In this document: positions 51,591 to 57,855 of the stretch, piece by piece
Layout: the number at the start of each line of letters is the position of its first letter
Numbering within the stretch: position 1 is the stretch's first letter
Source of the DNA: a virus
IMG/VR virus record: IMGVR_UViG_3300031758_000036
Location: 21,757-85,756 of that record
DNA: 64,000 nt
Reading direction: 5' to 3' (one strand)
Position numbers and translations under genes: made by a program
The notes under the pieces: model-generated
What the model was told of the DNA's origin: nothing
The model's database searches: none
What the model saw: only the letters and a program-made list of their open reading frames with translations

Positions 51591-51754
51591 GACGCCATGA
51601 CTGTTGGGTGTCATGGGAGGAAGACGATGGCGAAGATGTGGCAATTCTGAATTTCTCGGATGAGCTAATAGAGGAATTGGGATGGTCAGAGGATGATCTA
51701 CTGGAATGGACAGACAATGAAGATGGTACTTTCTCTTTGGTGAAAACGGAATGA
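51569..51754 (+). CDS. Small acidic protein, AbrB-tail-like
   Basis: 61 residues: SWEEDDGEDVAILNFSDELI, then EELGWSEDDLLEWTDNEDGT. The LGW..GD.L.W......L pattern resembles C-terminal AbrB/SpoVT-type strands found in small phage proteins. It overlaps both neighbours. Function unknown. Confidence 0.5.
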   Translation: MANGSCLGRHDCWVSWEEDDGEDVAILNFSDELIEELGWSEDDLLEWTDNEDGTFSLVKTE

Positions 51755-51954
51755 TGGAAAAACCATTACATCCATCTGAATTGAAAATCCGAGTAGCGGA
51801 GCAGATGTGGAAAGAATGTCGATCTAAGGGTGATCCAATAGAGCCTCCACTGGCAATCTATGCTATGGCTGAAATAGCCATCAAGGAAATCTATGTAAAT
51901 GTTGACAAAATGTTGCTCAACATGATACGAGACAGATTAGAAGAGCTACTATGA
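51751..51954 (+). CDS. Small helical hypothetical protein
   Basis: 67 residues, MMEKPLHPSELKIRVAEQMW, helical with KGDPIEPPLAIYAMAEIAIK. Start ATGATGG overlaps the upstream stop. No family recognised. Confidence 0.45.
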   Translation: MMEKPLHPSELKIRVAEQMWKECRSKGDPIEPPLAIYAMAEIAIKEIYVNVDKMLLNMIRDRLEELL

Positions 51955-51957
51955 TCT

Positions 51958-52107
51958 ATGACTGATGAAGAAATTATAAAAGTTATCCAGGATAAGATCC
52001 GTAACCACGAACTCCGGGTGGCCATCGTTTCCGGTATCCTTGGATCTGCGATCCTGGCCGGCATCTTCCATGCTATTCGTCTCAACCACATCTTGTTATC
52101 AAGATGA
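51958..52107 (+). CDS. 49-residue membrane protein
   Basis: MTDEEIIKVIQDKIRNHELR precedes one membrane helix (VAIVSGILGSAILAGIFHAI). The start is three bases after the previous stop, and it overlaps the next gene. Single-helix peptide of unknown function. Confidence 0.5.
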   Translation: MTDEEIIKVIQDKIRNHELRVAIVSGILGSAILAGIFHAIRLNHILLSR

Positions 52108-52255
52108 TCTAACGCAAGACGAGTGGGACGAGCTAATAGTGCTGAAAAATGCCATCAGCTACTCGCCAAGCACGGTCCATCCTGTTAAGATGGAGCGGTT
52201 CACCCAACTCTTCGCCAAAAGCCTGAGGGGCAAGGGCGACCCAAGTATTCGATGA
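52070..52255 (+). CDS. Conserved cyanophage-type small protein
   Basis: 61 residues. DDLTQDEWDELIVLKNAISY, then SPSTVHPVKMERFTQLFAKS and LRGKGD, matches a small protein I recall from many cyanophages (EW.ELV.LK.AI.Y.P.SVHP.KME.FT.LFV.SL.GKGD). Function unknown. It supports a cyanobacterial host. Confidence 0.6.
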   Translation: MLFVSTTSCYQDDLTQDEWDELIVLKNAISYSPSTVHPVKMERFTQLFAKSLRGKGDPSIR

Positions 52256-52479
52256 TACAATCTAATGCTGATAATTGCCCTACCCTGCCCAAGGAAGGAT
52301 TCCATGTTCAGTACAGGAGTGGTGATTTTGAGCATTCCATATCTTTTGGTGACACGACTTGCGTTGACGCTATTGAATACATTGCTAAATTCATGCTTGG
52401 GTGCGGATTCAATTCTAGAGTTATCGCTTACGGACTTAAGAAATCCGCCCAAGAAATAGAAAATAAAATTACCGCTTAG
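52252..52479 (+). CDS. Small hypothetical protein
   Basis: 75 residues, MIQSNADNCPTLPKEGFHVQ, then AKFMLGCGFNSRVIAYGLKK. Overlaps the upstream gene by four bases (ATGATAC). No family recognised. Confidence 0.45.
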   Translation: MIQSNADNCPTLPKEGFHVQYRSGDFEHSISFGDTTCVDAIEYIAKFMLGCGFNSRVIAYGLKKSAQEIENKITA

Positions 52480-52495
52480 TAACCTGGCAGGCCAC

Positions 52496-52515
52496 CAACA
52501 AGACCTCGCTTGTTG
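52496..52515 (+). other. Perfect hairpin in the leader region
   Basis: CAACAAG pairs with CTTGTTG around ACCTCG, 38 bases before the first strong terminator stem. The two hairpins in tandem may form a composite terminator. Confidence 0.5.
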
Positions 52516-52533
52516 ACCGTAAGTCCAGGACTG

Positions 52534-52560
52534 AAGGCCCTCCGCACTGGGGGGCTTTCT
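52534..52560 (+). terminator. Rho-independent terminator
   Basis: AAGGCCCTCC pairs with GGGGGGCTTT (two G-T pairs) around GCACT, followed by CTAG. It ends the string of small genes from 51 kb. Confidence 0.6.
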
Positions 52561-52603
52561 AGTAAACCTGTATCAGTCAAATTATGAACAAATCCCAACG
52601 GTC

Positions 52604-52653
52604 TTGACACGATGACAAAGAGGGGTCTATGGTTGAGACACAGGTAGACCCCT
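52604..52653 (+). promoter_or_regulatory. Promoter-like TTGACA with inverted repeat over the start codon
   Basis: TTGACA at 52604 precedes a 9-bp perfect inverted repeat, AGGGGTCTA (52621) and TAGACCCCT (52645), with a 15-nt spacer that includes the ATG of the next gene. A one-base variant of the arm (AGGTGTCTA) forms a longer repeat before the DNA ligase gene. Autoregulation by an HTH protein is a reasonable guess. Confidence 0.45.
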
Positions 52654-53087
52654 GTTACTACGCCATCTGCCACTTACTACCAATTATGGAACGAGTTCTT
52701 GATTTCTCTGATGTGACCAGCTACGACTTCAGCCTGATGGGTCCAGATATGATCCTGGAACTATTTCAAGGTGATGTCGTTACTAAGATTCGCATTGGAA
52801 CGGACAAAACAAAAGCCAAACCCGAAAAGGTTATTGCAAATATCGCGACGCAACAGCAAACCGTTATCAATGCTGTTAGCCGGCCCCCGCAACCGCTCAA
52901 GCATAGGAAGATTCCTCTGACGCGTCTCAATGAGACACAAGTCAAGGAAATCCGGGGCAACTGGGAGGCCACCGTTCAGGCATGCGGCACCAAGAATGCA
53001 GCGGCTGACCAACTAGCTAAGGTCTACAACTGTAGTGCCAAGAACATCTATGCAATTATTTACAGGTACTCCTGGGCCAACGTCTGA
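52629..53087 (+). CDS. HTH-containing protein, possible regulator
   Basis: 152 residues. The N-terminal half is beta-rich (ILELFQGDVVTKIRIGTDKT). The C-terminal half has a basic HTH of the type found in HNH endonucleases and resolvases (IPLTRLNETQVKEIRGNWEA, NAAADQLAKVYNCSAKNIYA). The inverted repeat over its start codon could be its own operator. If the TTGACA element is its promoter, the true start may be Met20 (MERVLDF). Confidence 0.5.
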   Translation: MVETQVDPCYYAICHLLPIMERVLDFSDVTSYDFSLMGPDMILELFQGDVVTKIRIGTDKTKAKPEKVIANIATQQQTVINAVSRPPQPLKHRKIPLTRLNETQVKEIRGNWEATVQACGTKNAAADQLAKVYNCSAKNIYAIIYRYSWANV

Positions 53088-53150
53088 AAAACTCGTTAAA
53101 CTGAGCACGTGGCAATCCCGTTGCCGCGTGTGAGGAGAGGCGTTAGACTG

Positions 53151-53179
53151 GCGCTGGCCCCCTAAGCCGGCGCTTTTTT
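53151..53179 (+). terminator. Terminator hairpin whose U-tract abuts the next start codon
   Basis: GCGCTGGC pairs with GCCGGCGC (one T-G pair) around CCCCTAA, followed by TTTTTT and then ATG. A second hairpin (CACG.GGCAA/TTGCC.CGTG) at 53107-53130 and a TAGACT box (53144) precede it. Confidence 0.8.
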
Positions 53180-53548
53180 ATGTCTGACGAACTTCCTTGT
53201 ATGGTCATCACTCTTGATGAGTATAAGTTCCGCATTAACGATCCGAACGAGCCAGACGGGTTTGTTGAATACAAGGGTAAAATGGAAGTATCTTATGATG
53301 GAGAATTCCTGGGAATAGATACCTGGGAAGCTCCGATCGATAAGGATTTTGACGATCTGGCTCCCGGTGGATGCCTGACACTTGCAGGGCCAAACCAGGC
53401 CAATTTGCTGGTGGGTGCAATTTTGGCATTATTGGAATCGTATGGTGAGCCTAGTTTTTATCATGACGAGGACATTCAGAAAGAATACGAACAAATGGTA
53501 TCGCAAACCAAGGACGCATATGCTGAGAAAGCAACTGAAGAGTCTTAG
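53180..53548 (+). CDS. Hypothetical acidic protein
   Basis: 122 residues: MVITLDEYKFRINDPNEPDG, GEFLGIDTWEAPIDKDFDDL, then a Gly/Ala-rich helix (QANLLVGAILALLESYGEPS) and acidic end. The start codon directly follows a terminator U-tract, so expression may depend on read-through. Function unknown. Confidence 0.5.
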   Translation: MSDELPCMVITLDEYKFRINDPNEPDGFVEYKGKMEVSYDGEFLGIDTWEAPIDKDFDDLAPGGCLTLAGPNQANLLVGAILALLESYGEPSFYHDEDIQKEYEQMVSQTKDAYAEKATEES

Positions 53549-53678
53549 TTCGGACCCTGATGTATCACAGTATCCAATGTCTGGGCTGAATAGGGTTAAC
53601 TCATTAAATCCCCCTAGTGATTACGACGACATCAAAGTAGCTGCATGCTACGAAACAGACTATCGCCGTAAGAGTTAA
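53520..53678 (+). CDS. Small hypothetical protein, 52 residues
   Basis: MLRKQLKSLSSDPDVSQYPM, then SLNPPSDYDDIKVAACYETD. It overlaps the previous gene by 29 bases. Low-complexity N-terminus and acidic C-terminal half. No family recognised. Confidence 0.4.
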   Translation: MLRKQLKSLSSDPDVSQYPMSGLNRVNSLNPPSDYDDIKVAACYETDYRRKS

Positions 53679-53712
53679 TCCCAGTCCATATACATTTAAG
53701 GCAAACTTGTGT

Positions 53713-53949
53713 ATGGACATCCAGCCATCAAAACGTACCTGGAACACTCCGGTCAGGGAGCGGTGGAACGCTCCCATCCATCATTGTCTAAAAGCTATAG
53801 ACGCTCATGTTGATTTGTATTTAAAAACAGGCGATTCGTGGCATATGGAGCAAGCTAACTTCTTGAGAAGTTATTTGCATCAATTAAAGACCTGGATACA
53901 TCAAGAAGAAAATCGTTTAAAATATCGCAATGCGGAAGATACGGAATGA
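53713..53949 (+). CDS. Small helical protein with aromatic-rich pattern
   Basis: 78 residues: MDIQPSKRTWNTPVRERWNA, then LYLKTGDSWHMEQANFLRSY and LHQLKTWIHQEENRLKYRNA. A four-helix-like acid/base pattern of the kind seen in phage hypothetical proteins. It meets the next minus-strand gene tail to tail with an overlap of 49 bases. Confidence 0.5.
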   Translation: MDIQPSKRTWNTPVRERWNAPIHHCLKAIDAHVDLYLKTGDSWHMEQANFLRSYLHQLKTWIHQEENRLKYRNAEDTE

Positions 53950-54161
53950 CTTTCTGGCCGACGATTTTCAGTTTCGTGCCATTTGATCATTGCATCTTGA
54001 CGTAACGGACCTCGATCAAAACAAACCTTGAAGTTTTGCTGAGCTGCCATATCGATCAGTTCCCGCACAGTGCCACTGTGCTTCAATCTTTCCTGGATGA
54101 TTAACTCAGGCCGTTGGTCATACAATTCGCCATAAGCATTATAGTCTGACACGGTATTCAT
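53901..54161 (-). CDS. Small minus-strand hypothetical protein
   Basis: 86 residues: MNTVSDYNAYGELYDQRPEL, then TVRELIDMAAQQNFKVCFDR. The C-terminal 16 codons overlap the plus-strand gene. Coding potential looks reasonable, but I recognise no family. Confidence 0.4.
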   Translation of the reverse strand: MNTVSDYNAYGELYDQRPELIIQERLKHSGTVRELIDMAAQQNFKVCFDRGPLRQDAMIKWHETENRRPESHSVSSALRYFKRFSS

Positions 54162-54233
54162 TTTCTCAATAATTGACCGTTATCAGGATTCCGACTAATT
54201 AACGGAATACTGATAGGCACATGAAAGCTAGAT

Positions 54234-54551
54234 ATGCTATCAACAGCAATGCGTCTAAAAGTTCAATTTATTTGTGAACGCATCAGTGTTGGCGCATCTG
54301 TAGAGTTGAATGACATAGCGTGGATCCAAAAGCTAGCAGACAGGAATCCAACTGTTGCTACTGCCCTCAGGAAGGCCCGCAGGTCTTCGGTGACTCAAGA
54401 TGCACCCGCTGATGGCTTGGATGCTTTTATGGCGGACCTGGATTTAGGTGATCCAGATCCTAGTAATCATTTAATCGGACCTCAGGACCCTGTTACACTT
54501 GCCGAATGGTTCAGTAACAGGCAGGCATGGTTTAGAGGTGGAATCAATTAA
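54234..54551 (+). CDS. Small cyanophage-type hypothetical protein
   Basis: 105 residues. RLKVQFICERISVGASVELN, then DIAWIQKLADRNPTVATALR and KARR match a recurring cyanophage pattern (...W.QK.A..N..V...LR.ARR). The C-terminus is acidic and Pro-rich. The start may be Met6. Function unknown. Confidence 0.55.
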   Translation: MLSTAMRLKVQFICERISVGASVELNDIAWIQKLADRNPTVATALRKARRSSVTQDAPADGLDAFMADLDLGDPDPSNHLIGPQDPVTLAEWFSNRQAWFRGGIN

Positions 54552-54680
54552 ATTGTCATAATAAGCAATTAAAATCGTCAGGCCAACAATGTAAGAAAAT
54601 ACTCCGCAAATTGAGATTGCGAGAAAGATTTCGACTAAGTCACTTTTTCTTTCGCTTTTTCCCCGCCTTGCTGAGAGCAA
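54471..54680 (-). CDS. Possible single-helix membrane protein (minus strand)
   Basis: About 69 residues from a TTG, with one clear membrane helix ([20 protein letters not shown], then ILIAYYDNL). It overlaps the gene upstream on the same strand and the plus-strand gene at its 3' end. The start codon is uncertain. Confidence 0.35.
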   Translation of the reverse strand: MLSARRGKSERKSDLVEIFLAISICGVFSYIVGLTILIAYYDNLIDSTSKPCLPVTEPFGKCNRVLRSD

Positions 54681-54780
54681 TTGCTTGAGCTTGTTTCGGA
54701 TCACGGCCCTCACGGATTAAGGTACTAATGTTCTTGCTGATTGCTTTCTGACTGGATCCTTTCTTCAGGGGCATTTGCAT
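54640..54780 (-). CDS. 46-residue basic protein of the PLKKGxSxKxISxNI family
   Basis: [40 protein letters not shown], then a Lys/Arg tail. The pattern 'PLKKG.S...IS.NI..L...G....QA.AIAL.KAG' is very common in phages and bacteria as a short conserved protein of unknown function. It is too short for a usual ORF search. It overlaps the gene upstream by 56 bases. Confidence 0.7.
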   Translation of the reverse strand: MQMPLKKGSSQKAISKNISTLIREGRDPKQAQAIALSKAGKKRKKK

Positions 54781-54880
54781 CCTCCAGATTGTCTAGTGTT
54801 AGAATCCAGGCGACAAATACGCCGGTCCCTAGTAATACAATTCCAATACCAATTGAAATATCCCATGGAAAATCAGTCAT
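54725..54880 (-). CDS. 51-residue membrane protein (minus strand)
   Basis: [20 protein letters not shown] and [11 protein letters not shown] make one membrane helix with a periplasm-type start, then a Glu/Gln-rich tail. It starts three bases after the upstream stop and overlaps the next gene in another frame. Confidence 0.5.
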   Translation of the reverse strand: MTDFPWDISIGIGIVLLGTGVFVAWILTLDNLEDANAPEERIQSESNQQEH

Positions 54881-54882
54881 GA

Positions 54883-55170
54883 CTACCACTTCACGCGATC
54901 GCTCCAGTAAGCCGCACTCATCTTACCTTTGGCGATATTTTTTGCGTGTCGCGCCTTGAATGAAGCACGTTTTGCCTTATCAGCAGCAGATTCGCCCGCT
55001 GTTGGTGGCTTGGTATCTGCGCCTTGTTCGCCAAAACGAATTAATTTTACTTTATCGCCCTCTTTCGCTACAACCACATGGCTTTTGGTTGGATGATTTG
55101 GAGTTCTTTTTGGTTTATTGTATCCATCTACGCCGGCTTTGTCTAGGCGAGGATCTTTTTTGGCAGCCAT
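54883..55170 (-). CDS. Conserved small basic protein (KSHVVVAKEGDKVK family)
   Basis: 95 residues: MAAKKDPRLDKAGVDGYNKP, KRTPNHPTKSHVVVAKEGDK, VKLIRFGEQGADT, then ASFKARHAKNIAKGKMSAAY. The pattern 'KSH.VVAK.GDK.K.IRFG.QG......R.SFKARH..NI..GK.SAAYWA..VKW' is a well-preserved family in phages and some bacteria. Function unknown. First gene of a minus-strand cluster of four. Confidence 0.72.
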   Translation of the reverse strand: MAAKKDPRLDKAGVDGYNKPKRTPNHPTKSHVVVAKEGDKVKLIRFGEQGADTKPPTAGESAADKAKRASFKARHAKNIAKGKMSAAYWSDRVKW

Positions 55171-55239
55171 GGAACTAGCGCTATCAGTTCACTAGGTTGC
55201 CTGAACACATTGTTATACTGCTTTAGATGCACTTAGAAC

Positions 55240-55590
55240 GTGCCGCATAAAGACCCGGAAAAAAGCAGAAAATATAAAACCGAATGGGCAAGGCGGAATC
55301 GCTCTATTAAGAGTTCATTGCCATACTTTAAAGCAAAAAAGCAGATAATATTTGAAGCCAAGAGTAAGCCATGCGCGATCTGTAAACAGACCTTCCCGCC
55401 GCAAGCAATGGATCTGCATCACGTTGATCCGGCAGGTAAAGAATTTACGGTATCTACTGCCCTGCGAAAAGTTGGGTACGAAAAACTGATACAGGAAATC
55501 AACAAATGCGTTGCACTGTGCGCTATTTGCCACAGACTGCTACATGCTGGACTGGTGGAAATGGAATACCCGATGTCAGATTCGAACTGA
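55240..55590 (+). CDS. HNH endonuclease (small, two-cysteine-pair type)
   Basis: 116 residues from a GTG: KPCAICKQTFPPQAMDLHHV, then DPAGKEFTVSTALRKVGYEK and CVALCAICHRLLHAGL. CxxC, LHHVDP and CxxCH..LH make an HNH fold with a structural zinc. Its last eight codons (from about 55567) read through the 3' half of the tRNA-Leu gene on the other strand. A homing-type endonuclease is likely. Confidence 0.8.
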   Translation: MPHKDPEKSRKYKTEWARRNRSIKSSLPYFKAKKQIIFEAKSKPCAICKQTFPPQAMDLHHVDPAGKEFTVSTALRKVGYEKLIQEINKCVALCAICHRLLHAGLVEMEYPMSDSN

Positions 55591-55641
55591 CACTGTGAGG
55601 ATTTTAAGTCCTCTGCCTGCTGCCAATTGGGCTAATCGGGC
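55567..55641 (-). tRNA. tRNA-Leu(TAA), with unusually short variable arm
   Basis: On the minus strand GCCCGAT pairs with ATCGGGT (acceptor, first pair G-T). The anticodon stem GAGGA/TCCTC holds loop CTTAAAA (anticodon TAA), and T-stem GTCAG/CTGAC encloses TTCGAAT. The variable loop is only five bases (ACAGT), whereas bacterial leucine tRNAs are class II with a long arm. CCA is not encoded. Discriminator A73 suits leucine. Confidence 0.8.
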
Positions 55642-55747
55642 GTATACCCAATATACCAGATATTTCTAGGAACGCAAGGCCTGCTTTGTAAAAATTTATT
55701 AAATATCCTAATTGGAATACTTACGATAGCACTGTTCTATTTTAAGT

Positions 55748-56404
55748 ATGAGTTGCAGAAAGAAAGATATAATTGATCGTCATCACATTACTCCGAAGTA
55801 CAAAGGAGGCACGGATGACGCGGAAAATATAGTAAAAATATCCAGAACATGTCATGCGATGTTTCATTATTGCAATTGGCAACTATGGGGTAATACTGAA
55901 GACTATGTTGCGTATAAAGGCCTTTCTTCCCAGTCCAATAAATGTGAAATAATAAAAGCTTTATCCAGTATGAACGGCAAGAGGATGTGCGAAGAGAAAA
56001 AAGGAATATTTTCCCTTACGGATGAAGAGAGGAGGAGATATTCTTCAATTGGCGGCAAAAAGGCTGGAAAATATATGTCAAATTCGATGTGGATTAACAA
56101 TGGCGCTCAAAATAAGCGGATACCAAGATCCGATATGCCTCCAGTCGGATGGGAAAAGGGTAAGATAAAAAAACCTAAAAAGTGCCAGAAAAGAACATGG
56201 CGAGAATACCTTGACGGCTTCGATGATATTTACAAGGAAAGATTAGAGTATTTGAATGACAAAAATTTAAACGAATGGGGAATTAAAACTAAAATAGCTA
56301 AAGACTGGGGCATATCTAGGACACAGGTGAATAGGTTCTTGTTTAAATTCTCTGATAAGGTCGGAATAGGAGCGGCCGGGATCGAACCGGCAACCTTGCG
56401 CTAA
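55748..56404 (+). CDS. HNH homing endonuclease with NUMOD-like and HTH modules
   Basis: 218 residues. IIDRHHITPKYKGGTDDAEN, then IVKISRTCHAMFHYCNWQLW, is an HNH-type His-rich active site. SNSMWINNGAQNKRI resembles NUMOD-type DNA-contact modules, and the C-terminal WGIKTKIAKDWGISRTQVNR is an HTH. The last twelve codons (GIGAAGIEPATLR) are the antisense of tRNA gene DNA. A likely homing endonuclease that sits against the tRNA. Confidence 0.8.
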   Translation: MSCRKKDIIDRHHITPKYKGGTDDAENIVKISRTCHAMFHYCNWQLWGNTEDYVAYKGLSSQSNKCEIIKALSSMNGKRMCEEKKGIFSLTDEERRRYSSIGGKKAGKYMSNSMWINNGAQNKRIPRSDMPPVGWEKGKIKKPKKCQKRTWREYLDGFDDIYKERLEYLNDKNLNEWGIKTKIAKDWGISRTQVNRFLFKFSDKVGIGAAGIEPATLR

Positions 56405-56459
56405 TCTGGCGCTAATACGGAGTATAAAGCCGCTGTTCTACCAATTGAACTACGCTCCC
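56367..56459 (-). tRNA. tRNA-like gene with anticodon TAT and a long variable insert
   Basis: GGGAGCG pairs with CGCTCCT (G-T first), D arm GTTC/GAAC, T stem GCCGG/CCGGC with TTCGATC. The best anticodon arm is GCGGC-TTTATAC-TCCGT (three Watson-Crick pairs plus one G-T, mismatch at 31-39), giving anticodon TAT (Ile). The variable region is about 25 nt and contains ATTAGCGC twice, able to form a GCGC stem. Isoleucine tRNAs are class I, so this may be an interrupted or decaying gene. Confidence 0.55.
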
Positions 56460-56573
56460 GACTCACACAGTATACCGAGCAGCCGTCGTTTTGGCAATGT
56501 CCCGGTCTCATCATCTCCTATCGACAGCCCCCGATGGGTTGGCTAATGTCTGCCTAAGGCCCTATGACCTACA

Positions 56574-56948
56574 ATGCCCCGCCAAACCAAGTCCCGCACC
56601 AGTCGCCGCCGCCTGCAAGGGCAACGCATCTTGGATTTCGTGTCAACCCATCGGATTGCCGGTAATGGTATCCTGGGCGTTACCGCTGCCAGGAAGTTTG
56701 CTTCAAAAAACAAAATTTCCTATCCTGCGGTGATTCATGTCCGCCGGAATGGCTACACCATCGATAGTTTCTTTTTGGCAGAAAAAGGAATGTTTGGACT
56801 GACCTATGCCGAATTCAACTGGATGTTATTTCCTTGCCTGAAGGAACTGGTCGAAAAAATTGGCCCAAGTCAGTTGTTTTCTGACCTGGACCTGTATGAC
56901 TGGGCTTCTGAAGAAGAAAGCTATAGGGTTGACTATGCTTTTGTTTAA
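56574..56948 (+). CDS. Hypothetical protein of 124 residues
   Basis: A basic N-terminus (MPRQTKSRTSRRRLQGQRIL) precedes a compact domain (KISYPAVIHVRRNGYTIDSF, FLAEKGMFGLTYAEFNWMLF). It overlaps the minus-strand regulator by four bases at its 3' end. No family recognised. Confidence 0.45.
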   Translation: MPRQTKSRTSRRRLQGQRILDFVSTHRIAGNGILGVTAARKFASKNKISYPAVIHVRRNGYTIDSFFLAEKGMFGLTYAEFNWMLFPCLKELVEKIGPSQLFSDLDLYDWASEEESYRVDYAFV

Positions 56949-57343
56949 GCAACCCTAGTTAGACGGTTACCAAAGTTGAACTTATAGCCCTCGACGGTTT
57001 CATCCTGACAGGGCTCCAAATAAGTTCTAAAGCAACAGATCTTATTGATTGATGTGACATCAACGCCAAATTCCTTGGCAATGTCATTCTGTCTTTCACC
57101 CAAGCGAGCCCTGAGGCGAATGTCATAGATTTGACGATCGCTGAAGAAACCCTGCTTGCGTCCACGTTTGATTGGATCCTTATGCAGGGGAGGCCGGCGC
57201 ATAACACGCCTGACGACGCGACTTGGAGTACTGACGGAAACATTGGCGATCCTGGCTATGGTGTCATAGTCATAGCCCTGGCACCTTAGGTCCCAGATAC
57301 GGTCTTCCTTGGGGATGGAGATCCTTCCTCTTGTTCTGGCCAT
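56945..57343 (-). CDS. Double helix-turn-helix DNA-binding protein
   Basis: 132 residues with two HTH units: KEDRIWDLRCQGYDYDTIAR plus IANVSVSTPSRVVRRV at about 12-47, and RQIYDIRLRARLGERQNDIA plus KEFGVDVTSINKI at about 72-105. The two repeats resemble recombinase-type or small-terminase-type HTHs. It is the only minus-strand gene besides the phosphoesterase here and is a good candidate regulator of the surrounding accessory genes. Confidence 0.6.
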   Translation of the reverse strand: MARTRGRISIPKEDRIWDLRCQGYDYDTIARIANVSVSTPSRVVRRVMRRPPLHKDPIKRGRKQGFFSDRQIYDIRLRARLGERQNDIAKEFGVDVTSINKICCFRTYLEPCQDETVEGYKFNFGNRLTRVA

Positions 57344-57409
57344 GGTTGGGGGGGGTTGACAGATGTCCCACTACCCCTTTATCTTAGACGAACAACTGCG
57401 GATGTCAAC

Positions 57410-57559
57410 ATGAAACTGGAAAAAACCACGGCCTTCGGCCTGCTCCTAGCTCTGGCTGGACTTTTTATTTATTCTGAGGTCGTCAGGAAAGATCATGAGA
57501 TGCACATGAAGGAACACAAATACCAGGAAATGGTTAAATCAACAAAGGGAATTATCTGA
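57410..57559 (+). CDS. 49-residue membrane protein
   Basis: MKLEKTTAFGLLLALAGLFI, then YSEVVRKDHEMHMKEHKYQE: one N-terminal membrane helix and a charged cytoplasmic-type tail. A type seen among small phage inner-membrane proteins. It precedes the structured RNA candidate by 13 bases. Confidence 0.45.
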   Translation: MKLEKTTAFGLLLALAGLFIYSEVVRKDHEMHMKEHKYQEMVKSTKGII

Positions 57560-57572
57560 TAGCCTATTGAAG

Positions 57573-57732
57573 GCATCTTGCCGTATCGAACGGCTTCTCT
57601 TGGCTATGTGCCAAGCGTGTTCCTTACACCAAGATGCAGTGACCCTCCTGTTTGGGCATCATCCCTGGGAACCATTTTGTTAGCGCCAACAAAATGGTCA
57701 CCGTTTGGGGGCTAGGCCTGGAGGGTGTTTTT
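57573..57732 (+). ncRNA. Candidate structured non-coding RNA ending in a terminator
   Basis: Several helices are exact. P1 pairs GCATCTTG (57573) with CAAGATGC (57630) and encloses P2 (CCGT/ACGG at 57581 and 57590) and P3 (CTTGGC/GCCAAG at 57599 and 57610). P4 pairs ACCCTCC (57642) with GGAGGGT (57720) and encloses P5, an 11-bp stem ACCATTTTGTT (57671) with AACAAAATGGT (57688) around AGCGCC. A T-run (TTTTT, 57728-57732) follows. I see no open reading frame of note. The T-run fits transcription on the plus strand, probably as a short RNA. Confidence 0.6.
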
Positions 57733-57765
57733 ATGTGTTGCCAATAGCCCCTCTTACTTCCCTGA

Positions 57766-57855
57766 CGGAAAGTGCAGGTATCGAACCTGCAATGGCCGGT
57801 CCCAAGGAACCGCCGGGAATTCCACCCGGAACATCTCCATTATACCGAACTTTTC
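57766..57855 (-). tRNA. tRNA-Ser(GGA)-like gene, class II
   Basis: Minus-strand elements: acceptor GAAAAGT with ACTTTCC (one A-C mismatch), T stem GCAGG/CCTGC with TTCGATA, and a long variable arm CGGTTCC/GGGACCG (one G-T pair, loop TTG-type). Discriminator G73 is the serine base. The anticodon region reads CCGGG-TGGAATT-CCCGG. With the T as base 33 the anticodon is GGA (Ser); strict stem counting would give GAA with G33. Class II arm and G73 favour serine. The 3' end of the phosphoesterase gene overlaps its 5' end. Confidence 0.55.

Noticed and set aside
55567-55641. Group I intron in the tRNA-Leu(UAA), as in cyanobacteria
   Set aside because: The anticodon loop is continuous (CTTAAAA) with no inserted sequence.
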